This document shows positions 1 to 7,786 of a DNA stretch of 64,000 nucleotides, one piece after another; positions within the stretch are counted from its first letter, which is position 1; each line of letters begins with the position of its first letter. Origin of the DNA: Aliarcobacter skirrowii CCUG 10374. Lineage in GTDB: Bacteria; Campylobacterota; Campylobacteria; Campylobacterales; Arcobacteraceae. A program made the translations under genes and the position numbers. The notes beneath the pieces were generated by a model. That model had not been told where the DNA came from. It made no database searches and was given only the letters and a program-made list of their open reading frames with translations. The DNA is taken from positions 620,001-684,000 of the forward strand of contig NZ_CP032099.1 in NCBI RefSeq assembly GCF_003544835.1. Direction: 5' to 3'.

Positions 1-1118
1 TTCAAATTGCAAAATGTTTTAGAGATGAAGATTTAAGAGCAGATAGACAACCTGAATTTACTCAAATAGATGTTGAGATGAGTTTTTGTACTCAAGAGGA
101 TGTTATAGCTGTTGCTGAGAAATTAATCTATGATATATTTACAAAATGTGGTAAAAAAATTCCATCATCTTTTAGAAGAATGAAATATAGTGAAGCAATG
201 GAGAGTTACGGTAGTGATAAACCTGATTTAAGATTTGATATGCCTTTAATTGATGTTATTGATATTTTTGAAAAATCAACAAATGAAATATTTACAGATA
301 TTGCAAAAGATAAAAAGAATAATAGAATTAAAGCATTAAGATGTCCAAATGGGGATAATATCTTCTCAAAAAGACAGATGAAAGGTTTTGAAGATTATGT
401 AAGAAAATTTGGAGCAAAAGGGCTTGGATATTTCCAAATGAAAGAAGATGGACTTAAAGGTCCACTTACAAAATTCTTTAGTGAAGCTGATTTAGAAGAG
501 ATTGTAAAAGTTACAAATCTTGAAGTTGGAGATGTAGTGTTCTTTGGAGCAGGAGATAAAAAAACTGTTTGGGATTATATGGGAAGATTTAGATTATTTT
601 TAGCTAATGAGATGAATATTATTCCAAAAGATTCTTATGAGTTTTTATGGGTTGTTGATTTCCCTATGTTTGAAGTTGAAGATGGAAGAACAAAAGCACT
701 TCACCATCCATTTACAATGCCAAAAGATTTAAACAAAGAGGATTTAGAAGAGATTGAATCAATTGCTTATGATATTGTTTTAAATGGAACAGAACTTGGT
801 GGTGGAAGTATAAGAATTCACAAAGAAGAGATTCAAAGTAAAGTATTTGAACTAATGGGAATTAGTCAAGAGGAAGCAAAAGAGAAGTTTGGATTCTTGC
901 TTGATGCTTTACAATATGGAGCACCAAGCCATGGAGGATTTGCATTAGGTCTTGATAGAATGATAATGTTACTTGCTGGAACTGATTCAATAAGAGATGT
1001 TATAGCATTCCCTAAAACTCAAAAAGCTCAATGTCTATTAACTCAAGCTCCATCAAGCGTTGATGAAGCTCAATTAAAAGAGTTACATATTCGTGTGAGA
1101 AAAAGTGTAGAAAGCTAA
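1..1118 (+). CDS. aspS: aspartyl-tRNA synthetase, C-terminal part (5' end outside window)
   Basis: Charges tRNA-Asp with aspartate in the cytoplasm. The window opens inside the gene: the frame is open from base 3, and the first visible residues include class II motif 2 ([18 protein letters not shown]), so the ATG at 78 is internal and not the start. About 371 residues are visible of a family length near 585. The GAD-type insertion domain follows, and near the end class II motif 3 is clear ([15 protein letters not shown]). The N-terminal anticodon-binding OB fold lies upstream of the window. A hairpin overlapping the stop codon probably ends transcription. Discrimination between AspRS and the non-discriminating AspRS (used with GatCAB) cannot be settled from this part; the gatA gene lies at 43.9 kb. 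Confidence 0.97.
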   Translation, partial: QIAKCFRDEDLRADRQPEFTQIDVEMSFCTQEDVIAVAEKLIYDIFTKCGKKIPSSFRRMKYSEAMESYGSDKPDLRFDMPLIDVIDIFEKSTNEIFTDIAKDKKNNRIKALRCPNGDNIFSKRQMKGFEDYVRKFGAKGLGYFQMKEDGLKGPLTKFFSEADLEEIVKVTNLEVGDVVFFGAGDKKTVWDYMGRFRLFLANEMNIIPKDSYEFLWVVDFPMFEVEDGRTKALHHPFTMPKDLNKEDLEEIESIAYDIVLNGTELGGGSIRIHKEEIQSKVFELMGISQEEAKEKFGFLLDALQYGAPSHGGFALGLDRMIMLLAGTDSIRDVIAFPKTQKAQCLLTQAPSSVDEAQLKELHIRVRKSVES

Positions 1119-1130
1119 TTTTAGCTTTTT
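1111..1130 (+). terminator. hairpin terminator after aspS
   Basis: An inverted repeat AAAGCTAA / TTAGCTTT overlaps the aspS stop codon and runs into a T stretch, the form of a weak intrinsic terminator. The stem is AT-rich, so efficiency is uncertain. Confidence 0.5.
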
Positions 1131-1202
1131 ACATACAAAATAAATCTCTTAAAACAATCTTCCTAAAAACTACTTTAAAACTTAAAATATAAAAGAAGAA
1201 TT

Positions 1203-2957
1203 ATGAATAAACAAAATAGATTTTTACCAACAACAAAAGAAGAGATGAAACAGCGAGGGTGGGATGAACTTGATGTTGTTTTAATAACAGGTGATGCGTA
1301 TATTGATTCTCCTTTTATGGGAATTGCTGTTGTTGGAAGAATTTTAGAGGATATTGGTTTTAAAGTTGGAATTATTGGACAACCAGATATTAATAGTGAT
1401 GTTGATATAAAACGACTAGGGGAGCCAAAACTGTTTTGGGGAGTTAGTGGTGGAAGTATTGATTCTATGGTTTCAAACTATACAGCTACAAAAAAGTTTA
1501 GAAATGATGATGACTATACTCCAGGTGGGAAAAACAACAAACGACCAGATAGGGCTACTTTAGTTTATACAAATTTAATAAGAAGATATTTTAAAAATAC
1601 AGTTCCTATTGTTTTAGGTGGAATAGAAGCTAGTTTAAGACGACTTACTCACTATGATTATTGGTCAAACACTCTTAGAAAACCAATTTTATTTGATTCT
1701 AAGGCTGATTATATGATTTATGGAATGGGTGAACAAGCAATAATAGATTTAGGACTTTATTTAAAAGAGGGTAAAGATGTAAGAACTATTGCAGGACTTT
1801 GTTATATCTCAAAAGAGCCTGTAAAAGAGTATTTACAAATTCCTTCGCACAAAGAGTGTTTAGAGAATAAAGAGAAATATATTGATCTATTTAGAGCTTT
1901 TTATGATAACAACGACCCAATGTATTCAAAAGGTCTTTGCCAAGAAGTAGATGGCAGATTTCTAATACAAAATCCACCAAGTAGGTATTTAGAAGAAAAT
2001 GAGATGAATAAAATAGCCTCTTATCCATATCAAAGAGATTTGCATCCATATCATGCAAAAGATGGAAAAGTAAAGGCATTGGAAACTATAAAATTCTCAA
2101 TTATGACTCATCATGGATGTTGGGGAGAGTGTAACTATTGTGCGATTGCAGCTCATCAAGGAAGAACCATAAGAACAAGAAGTGAACAAAATATTTTAAG
2201 TGAAGCAAAACATTTTACAACACTTAAAGATTTTAAAGGAATAATCTCTGATGTTGGAGGACCAACAGCCAATATGTATGGTTATGAGTGCAAAAAGAAG
2301 ATGAATCTTGGAACTTGTATAGATAATAAAAGATGTGTAGATGCTCATAGACTCTGTCGTACAATGAAAGTAGATCATAGCAGAAACATCAAACTTCTAA
2401 AAGATATAAGAGCTATTCCAAAGGTTAAAAAAGCATTTATAGCTTCAGGAATTAGATACGATTTTATAGCTGCTGATAAAAATCATGGAAAAGAGTATTT
2501 AAAAGAGATAATTGACCATCATATATCAGGTCAAATGAAAATTGCACCTGAGCATACAAGTGATGAAGTGCTTCATCATATGGGAAAACCTGGTAAACAA
2601 TCACTTATTGAGTTTAAAAAGATGTTTGATGATTTAAATAAAACAAGTGGTAAAAAACAGTTTTTAACATATTATCTAATAGCTGCTCATCCAGGGTGCA
2701 AAGAGAGCCATATGCATGAGCTTAAACAGTTTACAACTCATGAATTAAAGATTAATCCAGAACAAGCACAAGTTTTTACTCCAACACCTGGAACTTATTC
2801 AGCTGTTATGTACTATACAGAGTTGGACCCTTTTACAAAAAAGAAGATATTTGTTGAAAAAGATACATTAAGAAAAGAGAGACAAAAAGAGATAGTAGTT
2901 GCAAAAAAAGAGTTTGCTAAAAATAAAAAAAGCAATAATTTAGGGATGCAAGGTTGA
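1203..2957 (+). CDS. YgiQ family radical SAM protein
   Basis: Radical SAM enzyme of the YgiQ (UPF0313) family; its reaction is not established. The 584 residues have an N-terminal B12-binding-like Rossmann region (around residues 20-190) and then the radical SAM core, whose cluster motif CWGECNYC (CX3CX2C) is near residue 307 and is followed by AAHQGR, a family hallmark. The later motif KIAPEHTSDEVLHHMGKPG is also typical. The length is close to that of shorter family members. It stands alone between aspS and the convergent adk; AGAAG just before the ATG is a plausible ribosome site. Family assignment is firm; function is not. Confidence 0.93.
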   Translation: MNKQNRFLPTTKEEMKQRGWDELDVVLITGDAYIDSPFMGIAVVGRILEDIGFKVGIIGQPDINSDVDIKRLGEPKLFWGVSGGSIDSMVSNYTATKKFRNDDDYTPGGKNNKRPDRATLVYTNLIRRYFKNTVPIVLGGIEASLRRLTHYDYWSNTLRKPILFDSKADYMIYGMGEQAIIDLGLYLKEGKDVRTIAGLCYISKEPVKEYLQIPSHKECLENKEKYIDLFRAFYDNNDPMYSKGLCQEVDGRFLIQNPPSRYLEENEMNKIASYPYQRDLHPYHAKDGKVKALETIKFSIMTHHGCWGECNYCAIAAHQGRTIRTRSEQNILSEAKHFTTLKDFKGIISDVGGPTANMYGYECKKKMNLGTCIDNKRCVDAHRLCRTMKVDHSRNIKLLKDIRAIPKVKKAFIASGIRYDFIAADKNHGKEYLKEIIDHHISGQMKIAPEHTSDEVLHHMGKPGKQSLIEFKKMFDDLNKTSGKKQFLTYYLIAAHPGCKESHMHELKQFTTHELKINPEQAQVFTPTPGTYSAVMYYTELDPFTKKKIFVEKDTLRKERQKEIVVAKKEFAKNKKSNNLGMQG

Positions 2958-2968
2958 AAATTTAATAT

Positions 2969-2992
2969 AAAGCAACCAAAAATGGTTACTTT
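2969..2992. terminator. hairpin between convergent ygiQ-like gene and adk
   Basis: AAAGCAACC, a six-base loop and GGTTACTTT form a 9-bp stem with one imperfect pair (a U-G wobble on the minus strand, a mismatch on the plus strand). It fills the 42-bp gap between two convergent stop codons. T tracts on both sides are poor. Confidence 0.5.
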
Positions 2993-2999
2993 AAAATAT

Positions 3000-3641
3000 T
3001 TAAGCTAAAGCGTTTATCATATCTTTTGTAACTTCTGATACATCTTTTGTACCATCAAGTTCCATAAACAGACCCATTTTTTTATAAAAATCAATTAGTG
3101 GTGCCGTTTGAGAGTGGTATGCTTCAAGTCTGCTTTTTACAGTCTCTGCATTATCATCTTTTCTAATAGTTAATTCTCCACCACAATAGTCACAAACACC
3201 ATCTTTTTTTGAAGGATTAAACTCAACATGGAAAGATGCTCCACAACCAGAACAAACTCTTCTTCCTGTAATTCTTCCTACAATTAAGCTATCAGGAACA
3301 TTTAAAGAGATAACTTTATCAAGTTTAATTTTCATATTTTCCATAAGTTCACTTAAAGCCTCAGCTTGAGCCAAAGTTCTTGGAAAACCATCAAGAATAA
3401 ATCCATTTTTACAATCAGCAACAGCTAGTCTATCTTTGATAATTCCAATAATAGTAGAATCTGGAACTAATTGCCCAGCATCCATAAATTTTTTAGCTTC
3501 CATTCCCATATCTGTTTTGTCTGCAATTGCTGCTCTTAAGATATCTCCTGTTGAGATTTGTGGGATATTGTACTTCTCAATTAGAAATTTAGCTTGAGTT
3601 CCTTTTCCAGCTCCTGGTGCTCCAAATAGCATTAAATTCAT
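3000..3641 (-). CDS. adk: adenylate kinase, long zinc-lid type
   Basis: Phosphotransfer between ATP and AMP. The 213 residues carry the P-loop GAPGAGKGT (7-15), AMP-site DGFPRT (84-89) and a long LID with four cysteines (C130, C133, C150, C153), the structural zinc site seen in Gram-positive and many other bacterial enzymes. AAGGAT lies just before the ATG. It is divergently paired with a second, short adenylate kinase (3771-4343) of the kind usual in Helicobacter and Campylobacter, so one of the two looks surplus. Both keep their catalytic motifs; which one does the housekeeping is unknown. Confidence 0.95.
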   Translation of the reverse strand: MNLMLFGAPGAGKGTQAKFLIEKYNIPQISTGDILRAAIADKTDMGMEAKKFMDAGQLVPDSTIIGIIKDRLAVADCKNGFILDGFPRTLAQAEALSELMENMKIKLDKVISLNVPDSLIVGRITGRRVCSGCGASFHVEFNPSKKDGVCDYCGGELTIRKDDNAETVKSRLEAYHSQTAPLIDFYKKMGLFMELDGTKDVSEVTKDMINALA

Positions 3642-3714
3642 ATTTTATCCTTAAAATTTTTTCGCTTATTGTAGTAAAAAAGGATTTAATAGTAGATAAG
3701 TTATAGATAGTAGA

Positions 3715-3743
3715 TTAGGAATTTAATCGATTTTTGATACAAT
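3715..3743 (+). promoter_or_regulatory. putative sigma70 promoter of the short adenylate kinase
   Basis: A TACAAT -10 element at 3738-3743 with TTAGGA 17 bp upstream (3715-3720). The -35 is weak, as is common in Campylobacterota. AAGGAA precedes the ATG at 3771. Confidence 0.45.
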
Positions 3744-3770
3744 AATTGCTTTAAAAATAAAAGGAAATGA

Positions 3771-4343
3771 ATGAAAAAACTATTTTTAATTATTGGAGCA
3801 CCTGGAAGTGGAAAAACAACAGATGCCGAACTTATAGCAAAAAAACATGAAAATATAACTCACTATAGTACAGGCGATATGCTAAGAGCTGAGATGGCAA
3901 AAAATAGCGAAATAGGAAAAGAGATAGCAAAATATGTAAATGCTGGAAATATAGTACCAATTAAAATAGCTATACAAACTATAATAAATGCTATAAAAAA
4001 TGCTCCAACACCTACAATAATAATAGATGGATATCCTAGAAGTTTAGAGCAGATGAGTGCTTTGGATGAGTATTTGAAAAATGAGAAAGAGTTAGAGCTA
4101 GTTTCTTGTATAGAGGTAGTTGTAAGCGAAGAAGTTGCAAAAGATAGAGTGCTTGGAAGAAATAGGGGAGATGATGATAAGGTTGAAGTATTTAACAACA
4201 GAATGAGTGTATATATAGAGCCTTTAAAAGCTATTCAAGATTTTTATGAATCAAAAAATATTTTGAAAAAAATAGATGGTGAGCGAACTATAGAAGAGAT
4301 TGTAGATGAGATGGATAGTTTCATTTTGTCAAAAATAATTTAA
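3771..4343 (+). CDS. adk: adenylate kinase, short Campylobacterota type
   Basis: A second adenylate kinase of 190 residues. P-loop GAPGSGKTT (9-17), STGDMLRAE (33-41) and DGYPRSLEQM (86-95) match the Helicobacter/Campylobacter Adk line. The LID is the short form (around GRNRGDDD, 129-136) with no cysteines, so there is no zinc site. The ATG follows AAGGAA. It starts 130 bp from the divergent long-form adk and leads a run of closely spaced genes (the next begins 16 bp after its stop). By similarity this is the lineage-typical enzyme; the long form may be the acquired or specialised one. Confidence 0.92.
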   Translation: MKKLFLIIGAPGSGKTTDAELIAKKHENITHYSTGDMLRAEMAKNSEIGKEIAKYVNAGNIVPIKIAIQTIINAIKNAPTPTIIIDGYPRSLEQMSALDEYLKNEKELELVSCIEVVVSEEVAKDRVLGRNRGDDDKVEVFNNRMSVYIEPLKAIQDFYESKNILKKIDGERTIEEIVDEMDSFILSKII

Positions 4344-4358
4344 AAAAGATTTTAAATA

Positions 4359-5117
4359 GTGAAAAAGAGAGTAAATTTTTATAGCGTAATTATTGGAACT
4401 GAACTTTTAAATGGCAGAAGAAAAGATGCTCATTTTGCATTTTTAAATCAGGAGCTTTTAAAGCGTGGTTGGGAACATAAAGCATCTTTTGTGATTGAAG
4501 ATGATAAAGAGCTGATGCTAAAAATATTTAATCTTATAAAATCTGATGAGAATAGTGTGATGTTTTGTTTTGGTGGAATTGGAGCAACTCCAGATGATTT
4601 TACAAGACAAATAGCTGCAGATGCTTTTACGAACTCACAAATGGAGTTTCACGAAGAGGCAAAGAAGAGAATCGAAAATAGATTTAAAGATGAAGCCTAT
4701 CCTCACAGAGTAAATATGGCGTATCTTCCAATAAATGCAAAACTTCTAAAAAATGTTGTAAATGATGTAGCTGGATTTTATTTAGAAGATAGATTCTTTT
4801 TCACACCAGGATTTCCATCTATGAGTCAAAGTATGGTTTTGGAGGCTTTGGATAGACACTATACAAAATCAAATATCAAAAAATATAGAAAAACAGTGAC
4901 AATTGTAAGTAGTGAAAATGACTTAATTGAAGTTATGAAAAAAATCCCAACACACCTTGAGTTTTCATCTTTGCCAAAGATTATTGGTGAAGAAAGAAGA
5001 GTTGTAATATCTGTTGCTGGATATAATCAAGATGAGGTAAATTTTGCTTTTAAACTCTTTTTGGATTTTTGCCTTGAAAATAAAAAAGAGTATGTTTTGG
5101 AAGATATAAATGGATAA
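4359..5117 (+). CDS. CinA N-terminal / MoCF-type domain protein
   Basis: A 252-residue protein made of the molybdopterin-binding-like (MoCF/MogA) domain found at the N terminus of CinA. Visible motifs are IGTELLNGRRKDAH near the start and FGGIGATPDDFTRQ (about 71-84), equivalent to the GGLGPTxDDxT substrate loop. The C-terminal nicotinamide-nucleotide deamidase domain of full CinA is absent, so this is the COG1058-only form. The start is GTG; no ATG is suitably placed. It is 16 bp downstream of the short adk, and its last 8 bases overlap the ATG of the RhuM-like gene. Confidence 0.85.
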   Translation: MKKRVNFYSVIIGTELLNGRRKDAHFAFLNQELLKRGWEHKASFVIEDDKELMLKIFNLIKSDENSVMFCFGGIGATPDDFTRQIAADAFTNSQMEFHEEAKKRIENRFKDEAYPHRVNMAYLPINAKLLKNVVNDVAGFYLEDRFFFTPGFPSMSQSMVLEALDRHYTKSNIKKYRKTVTIVSSENDLIEVMKKIPTHLEFSSLPKIIGEERRVVISVAGYNQDEVNFAFKLFLDFCLENKKEYVLEDING

Positions 5118-5772
5118 ACAAATACGAAATAGTACAGCTGAATTTTTAATTTTTACTTCACAAAATAAAGAAGATAGTATTGAGGTAAAAGTATTTGATG
5201 AAACGGTTTGGCTTACTCAAAATATGATAGCACAGCTTTTTGATAAAGGTAGAACAACTATTACAGAACATTTAAAAAATATATTTGAAAGTGAAGAATT
5301 AGATGAAAAATCAGTATGTCGGGAATTCCGACATACTGCAAATGATGGTAAAACTTACAATACAAAATATTATAACTTAGATGCAATAATTTCTGTTGGA
5401 TATAGAGTAAATTCAAAAAAAACTACACAGTTTAGACAGTGGGCTACAAGTGTATTAAAAGAGTTTGCTATAAAAGGATTTGTTCTTGATAAAAAAAGAC
5501 TAGAAAATGGCTCATTTTTAGGTCAAAACTATTTTGATAGATTACTTGAAGAGATAAGAGAGATAAGAGTTAGTGAAAGAGTGTTTTATCAAAAACTAAC
5601 AGATATTTACTCTACAAGTGTTGATTATAATAAAGATGATGAAACAACTAAAAACTTTTTTGCAAAAGTACAAAATAAACTTCATTTTGCTATTCATGGA
5701 CAAACAGCAGCTGAACTGATTTTTAATAGAGCAAATAGCCAAAAAGAGAAGATGGCCTATGCCCTAATTTAA
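5110..5772 (+). pseudogene. RhuM family protein, C-terminally truncated
   Basis: Matches the virulence RhuM family (Fic/DOC-associated, common on genomic islands; biochemical role unclear). The 220 residues include the family signature WLTQNMIAQLFDKGRTTITE (HTH-like, about 34-53), NLDAIISVGYRVNS (about 96-109) and HGQTAAELIFNRANSQKEKM near the end. Family members usually run to about 310-340 residues; here the frame ends soon after EKM with AYALI, just where the conserved region normally continues. The last 9 bases overlap the end of the convergent hicB. This looks like an island remnant cut at the junction with hicAB. A perfect 11-bp inverted repeat lies inside it at 5312-5338. Confidence 0.75.
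5312..5338. repeat. perfect 11-bp inverted repeat inside the RhuM-like gene
   Basis: CAGTATGTCGG and CCGACATACTG flank a 5-base loop GAATT. The stem is far richer in G and C than its surroundings. It encodes part of the SVCREFRHTA segment, which is itself conserved in the family, so the symmetry may be a coding accident. Confidence 0.8.
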
Positions 5773-6108
5773 AGACAATTTACTATCTTTTTCTATCAAA
5801 TTCTTAATATAGGTATTTAGAGAAACACCTATTTTTGTAGCATTTAAAACTGCAAGTTTGTGAAGTTCACTTCCTGTTCGTACATTAAAAACACCTTTAA
5901 ATGCTTTTTGTGGTTCTCTATTTAGCTCTTTACAAGTCAATATATATTCATCAACTGCATTTTTAAAATTTTCTTCCAATTCAGTTGCATTTTGTGCTTC
6001 AAATGTTACTAAATCATTTATCATATCTATTTTTCCAAAAAAACATTTATCTTCTTGTGAATACTCAATTGTTCCTATATAACCATTATACTCAATAATA
6101 TTTGCCAT
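5764..6108 (-). CDS. hicB: HicB family antitoxin
   Basis: Antitoxin of the HicAB type II toxin-antitoxin system; it binds and neutralises HicA and represses its own operon. The 114 residues have the HicB RNase H-like fold at the N terminus (IGTIEYSQEDKCFFGKI, and EENFKNAVDEYI) and a C-terminal ribbon-helix-helix DNA-binding segment (VFNVRTGSELHKLAVLNATK then VSLNTYIKNLI, about 72-106). It follows hicA with a 1-base stop/start overlap, the usual toxin-first order. Its end overlaps the truncated RhuM gene by 9 bases on the opposite strand. Confidence 0.92.
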   Translation of the reverse strand: MANIIEYNGYIGTIEYSQEDKCFFGKIDMINDLVTFEAQNATELEENFKNAVDEYILTCKELNREPQKAFKGVFNVRTGSELHKLAVLNATKIGVSLNTYIKNLIEKDSKLSLN

Positions 6109-6356
6109 TATAAAAACTCCTTAAGTTTGTTTTGTATCTGTTTTATAAGATAAACTTTTAAAATATCACTTGGATGCGGTTTATGTAGATTTATTAATAA
6201 ATCTTTATCTTTATTGTAAAATTTAACAGCAGAACCAGCACCTTCAATTTTTATAAACCCTAAAGATATCAATAATGTATTTAACTCTTTAAAAGTTAAA
6301 TCTTTTTTTGGTGGATTTTCTAAAAATTTTAATAAAAGCTTATCTTTTTTACTCAT
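6108..6356 (-). CDS. hicA: HicA family toxin (mRNA interferase)
   Basis: Small (82 residues) dsRBD-like toxin of the HicA/YcfA family, which cuts mRNA when free of HicB. The C-terminal LHKPHPSDILKVYL motif is typical. The usual catalytic-His segment (GSHxxF in the E. coli-type group, often GSxSRVxF in this subgroup) reads GAGSAVKFY here, with alanine at the position that is normally His or Arg, so activity is not assured. It is the first gene of the pair; the 44-bp gap to the next gene would have to hold the promoter. Confidence 0.88.
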   Translation of the reverse strand: MSKKDKLLLKFLENPPKKDLTFKELNTLLISLGFIKIEGAGSAVKFYNKDKDLLINLHKPHPSDILKVYLIKQIQNKLKEFL

Positions 6357-6400
6357 AGCAAAATGATACCATAATTTAGTTGCAAATAAATAAAAAAATA

Positions 6401-7561
6401 TTATAAATTTTCAACAGCTTTTTTTATACCCTCTAAAGCCTCTTTTAAAATCTCAAGAGGTGTTGCTATATTTACTCTTATAAAATTATCACCATTTTCT
6501 CCAAAAGTTACTCCTGAGATTACTCTTACATTTCCTAGCTCTTCTAGTTTTTTTGTAAACTCTTTTGAGTTTAAGCCAAGAGAGCTTATATCAATCCATA
6601 GTAGATATGTAGCTTCGGCTTTCACTACTTTTAGGTTTGGGATATTTTTTGTTATAAAATCTTCCAAAAAGTTTTTATTTTTTTCAAGATAAATAAGTAG
6701 TTCAAAAAGCCAATCTTCACACTCTTCATAAGCACTAATCAAAGAGTAAATCCCAAAAACATTAACTCCTTTCATCTCATTTTTGCTTAGAGTTTTATCC
6801 AAAATTGTTCTTAGTTTTTTATTTGCCACAACTATATTTGAGGCTTTTAAAGAAGCAATATTAAATGTCTTACTAGCACTTGTGCAAGTAATAGAGTTTT
6901 GTTCAAACTCTTTATTTATAGATGCAAAAGGTGTGAAGATATAATCTTTGAAGACCAAATCCCTATGAATCTCATCACTTATTACCAAAACATCATATTT
7001 TAAACACAACTCTCCAATTTTTTGCAACTCATCTTTTGAAAAAACCTTCCCAACAGGATTATGAGGATTTGATAATATAAATAGTTTTGGTCTATCATTT
7101 TTTAGTTTCTCTTCAAAATCAACAAAATCTATCTCATATTTTTCATCTTTATATATCAAATTATTTGTTATAACTTTACAATAATTGTTTTGTATAACTA
7201 TATTAAAGTAGTGATAAACAGGCGATTGAATTAAGATTTTGTCATCTTTTTGACAAAAAGTTTGAATTATTGCACTTAAAGATGGAATTACACCAGCTGT
7301 TGGAATAATATGCTCTTTTTTTATCTCATAGTTAAATCTTTTTCTCCACCAACTAATCTCAGCTTCAAAATACTCATTTGGAACCATTGTATAGCCAAAA
7401 ACTGGATGCTTTGCTCTTTTTATAATAGAATCCACAATAGGCTTTGCAACTTCAAAATCCATATCAGCAACCCACATAGGAATCACTCCATCTTTTGTAG
7501 TATCCCATTTATAGCAGTCTGTATTTTTTCTATTTATCACTTTATCAAAATTGTATTTCAT
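6401..7561 (-). CDS. patB: PatB/MalY family C-S lyase (PLP aminotransferase fold)
   Basis: Fold-type I PLP enzyme of the MalY/PatB group, which cleaves cystathionine and related C-S bonds (beta-lyase) and in some bacteria modulates regulators. The 386 residues show the family opening (MWVADMDFEVAKPI, about 29-42), SNPHNPVGKVF (about 167-177), SDEIHRDLVF (about 199-208) and the PLP lysine in SASKTFNIASLK (about 230-241). AAAGGC precedes the ATG. It is not tightly linked to neighbours: 44 bp separate it from hicA on the same strand, and a decayed gene fragment lies upstream. A pure aminotransferase role is less likely. Confidence 0.88.
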   Translation of the reverse strand: MKYNFDKVINRKNTDCYKWDTTKDGVIPMWVADMDFEVAKPIVDSIIKRAKHPVFGYTMVPNEYFEAEISWWRKRFNYEIKKEHIIPTAGVIPSLSAIIQTFCQKDDKILIQSPVYHYFNIVIQNNYCKVITNNLIYKDEKYEIDFVDFEEKLKNDRPKLFILSNPHNPVGKVFSKDELQKIGELCLKYDVLVISDEIHRDLVFKDYIFTPFASINKEFEQNSITCTSASKTFNIASLKASNIVVANKKLRTILDKTLSKNEMKGVNVFGIYSLISAYEECEDWLFELLIYLEKNKNFLEDFITKNIPNLKVVKAEATYLLWIDISSLGLNSKEFTKKLEELGNVRVISGVTFGENGDNFIRVNIATPLEILKEALEGIKKAVENL

Positions 7562-7636
7562 CTATTGCCTTTAAAAAATTATTCAAAATAGCTTTTATTA
7601 TACAAGATTATGATTTATATAGGGTTTTGTTAAGTT

Positions 7637-7786
7637 AGTAGATAAAGAGCAAATAAAAAAGGCTCTACCTGTTTTGACATAATTACTCTTGCTGCAACTG
7701 GAAGCGAGATGAATGGATTTAGAGCAAATTTTAAACAATATGCTATAAAAAATATTTTGAATGAATTTAAAATTCATTCAAAATTA
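7637..7786 (+). pseudogene. remnant of an iron-type alcohol (butanol) dehydrogenase
   Basis: In the gap between patB and the chemoreceptor gene, frame +1 relative to 7658 reads DIITLAATGSEMNG, very like the xLTLPATGSEMN signature of iron-dependent butanol dehydrogenases (BDH/YqhD type). Just upstream in another frame, DKEQIKKALPV matches the segment that normally precedes it, so a frameshift is implied. After the motif the reading goes to RANFKQYAIKNI and then a stop at 7784-7786, with most of the enzyme missing. No start or full domain remains. This is the decayed scrap of a much larger gene; the match is by eye. Confidence 0.55.
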
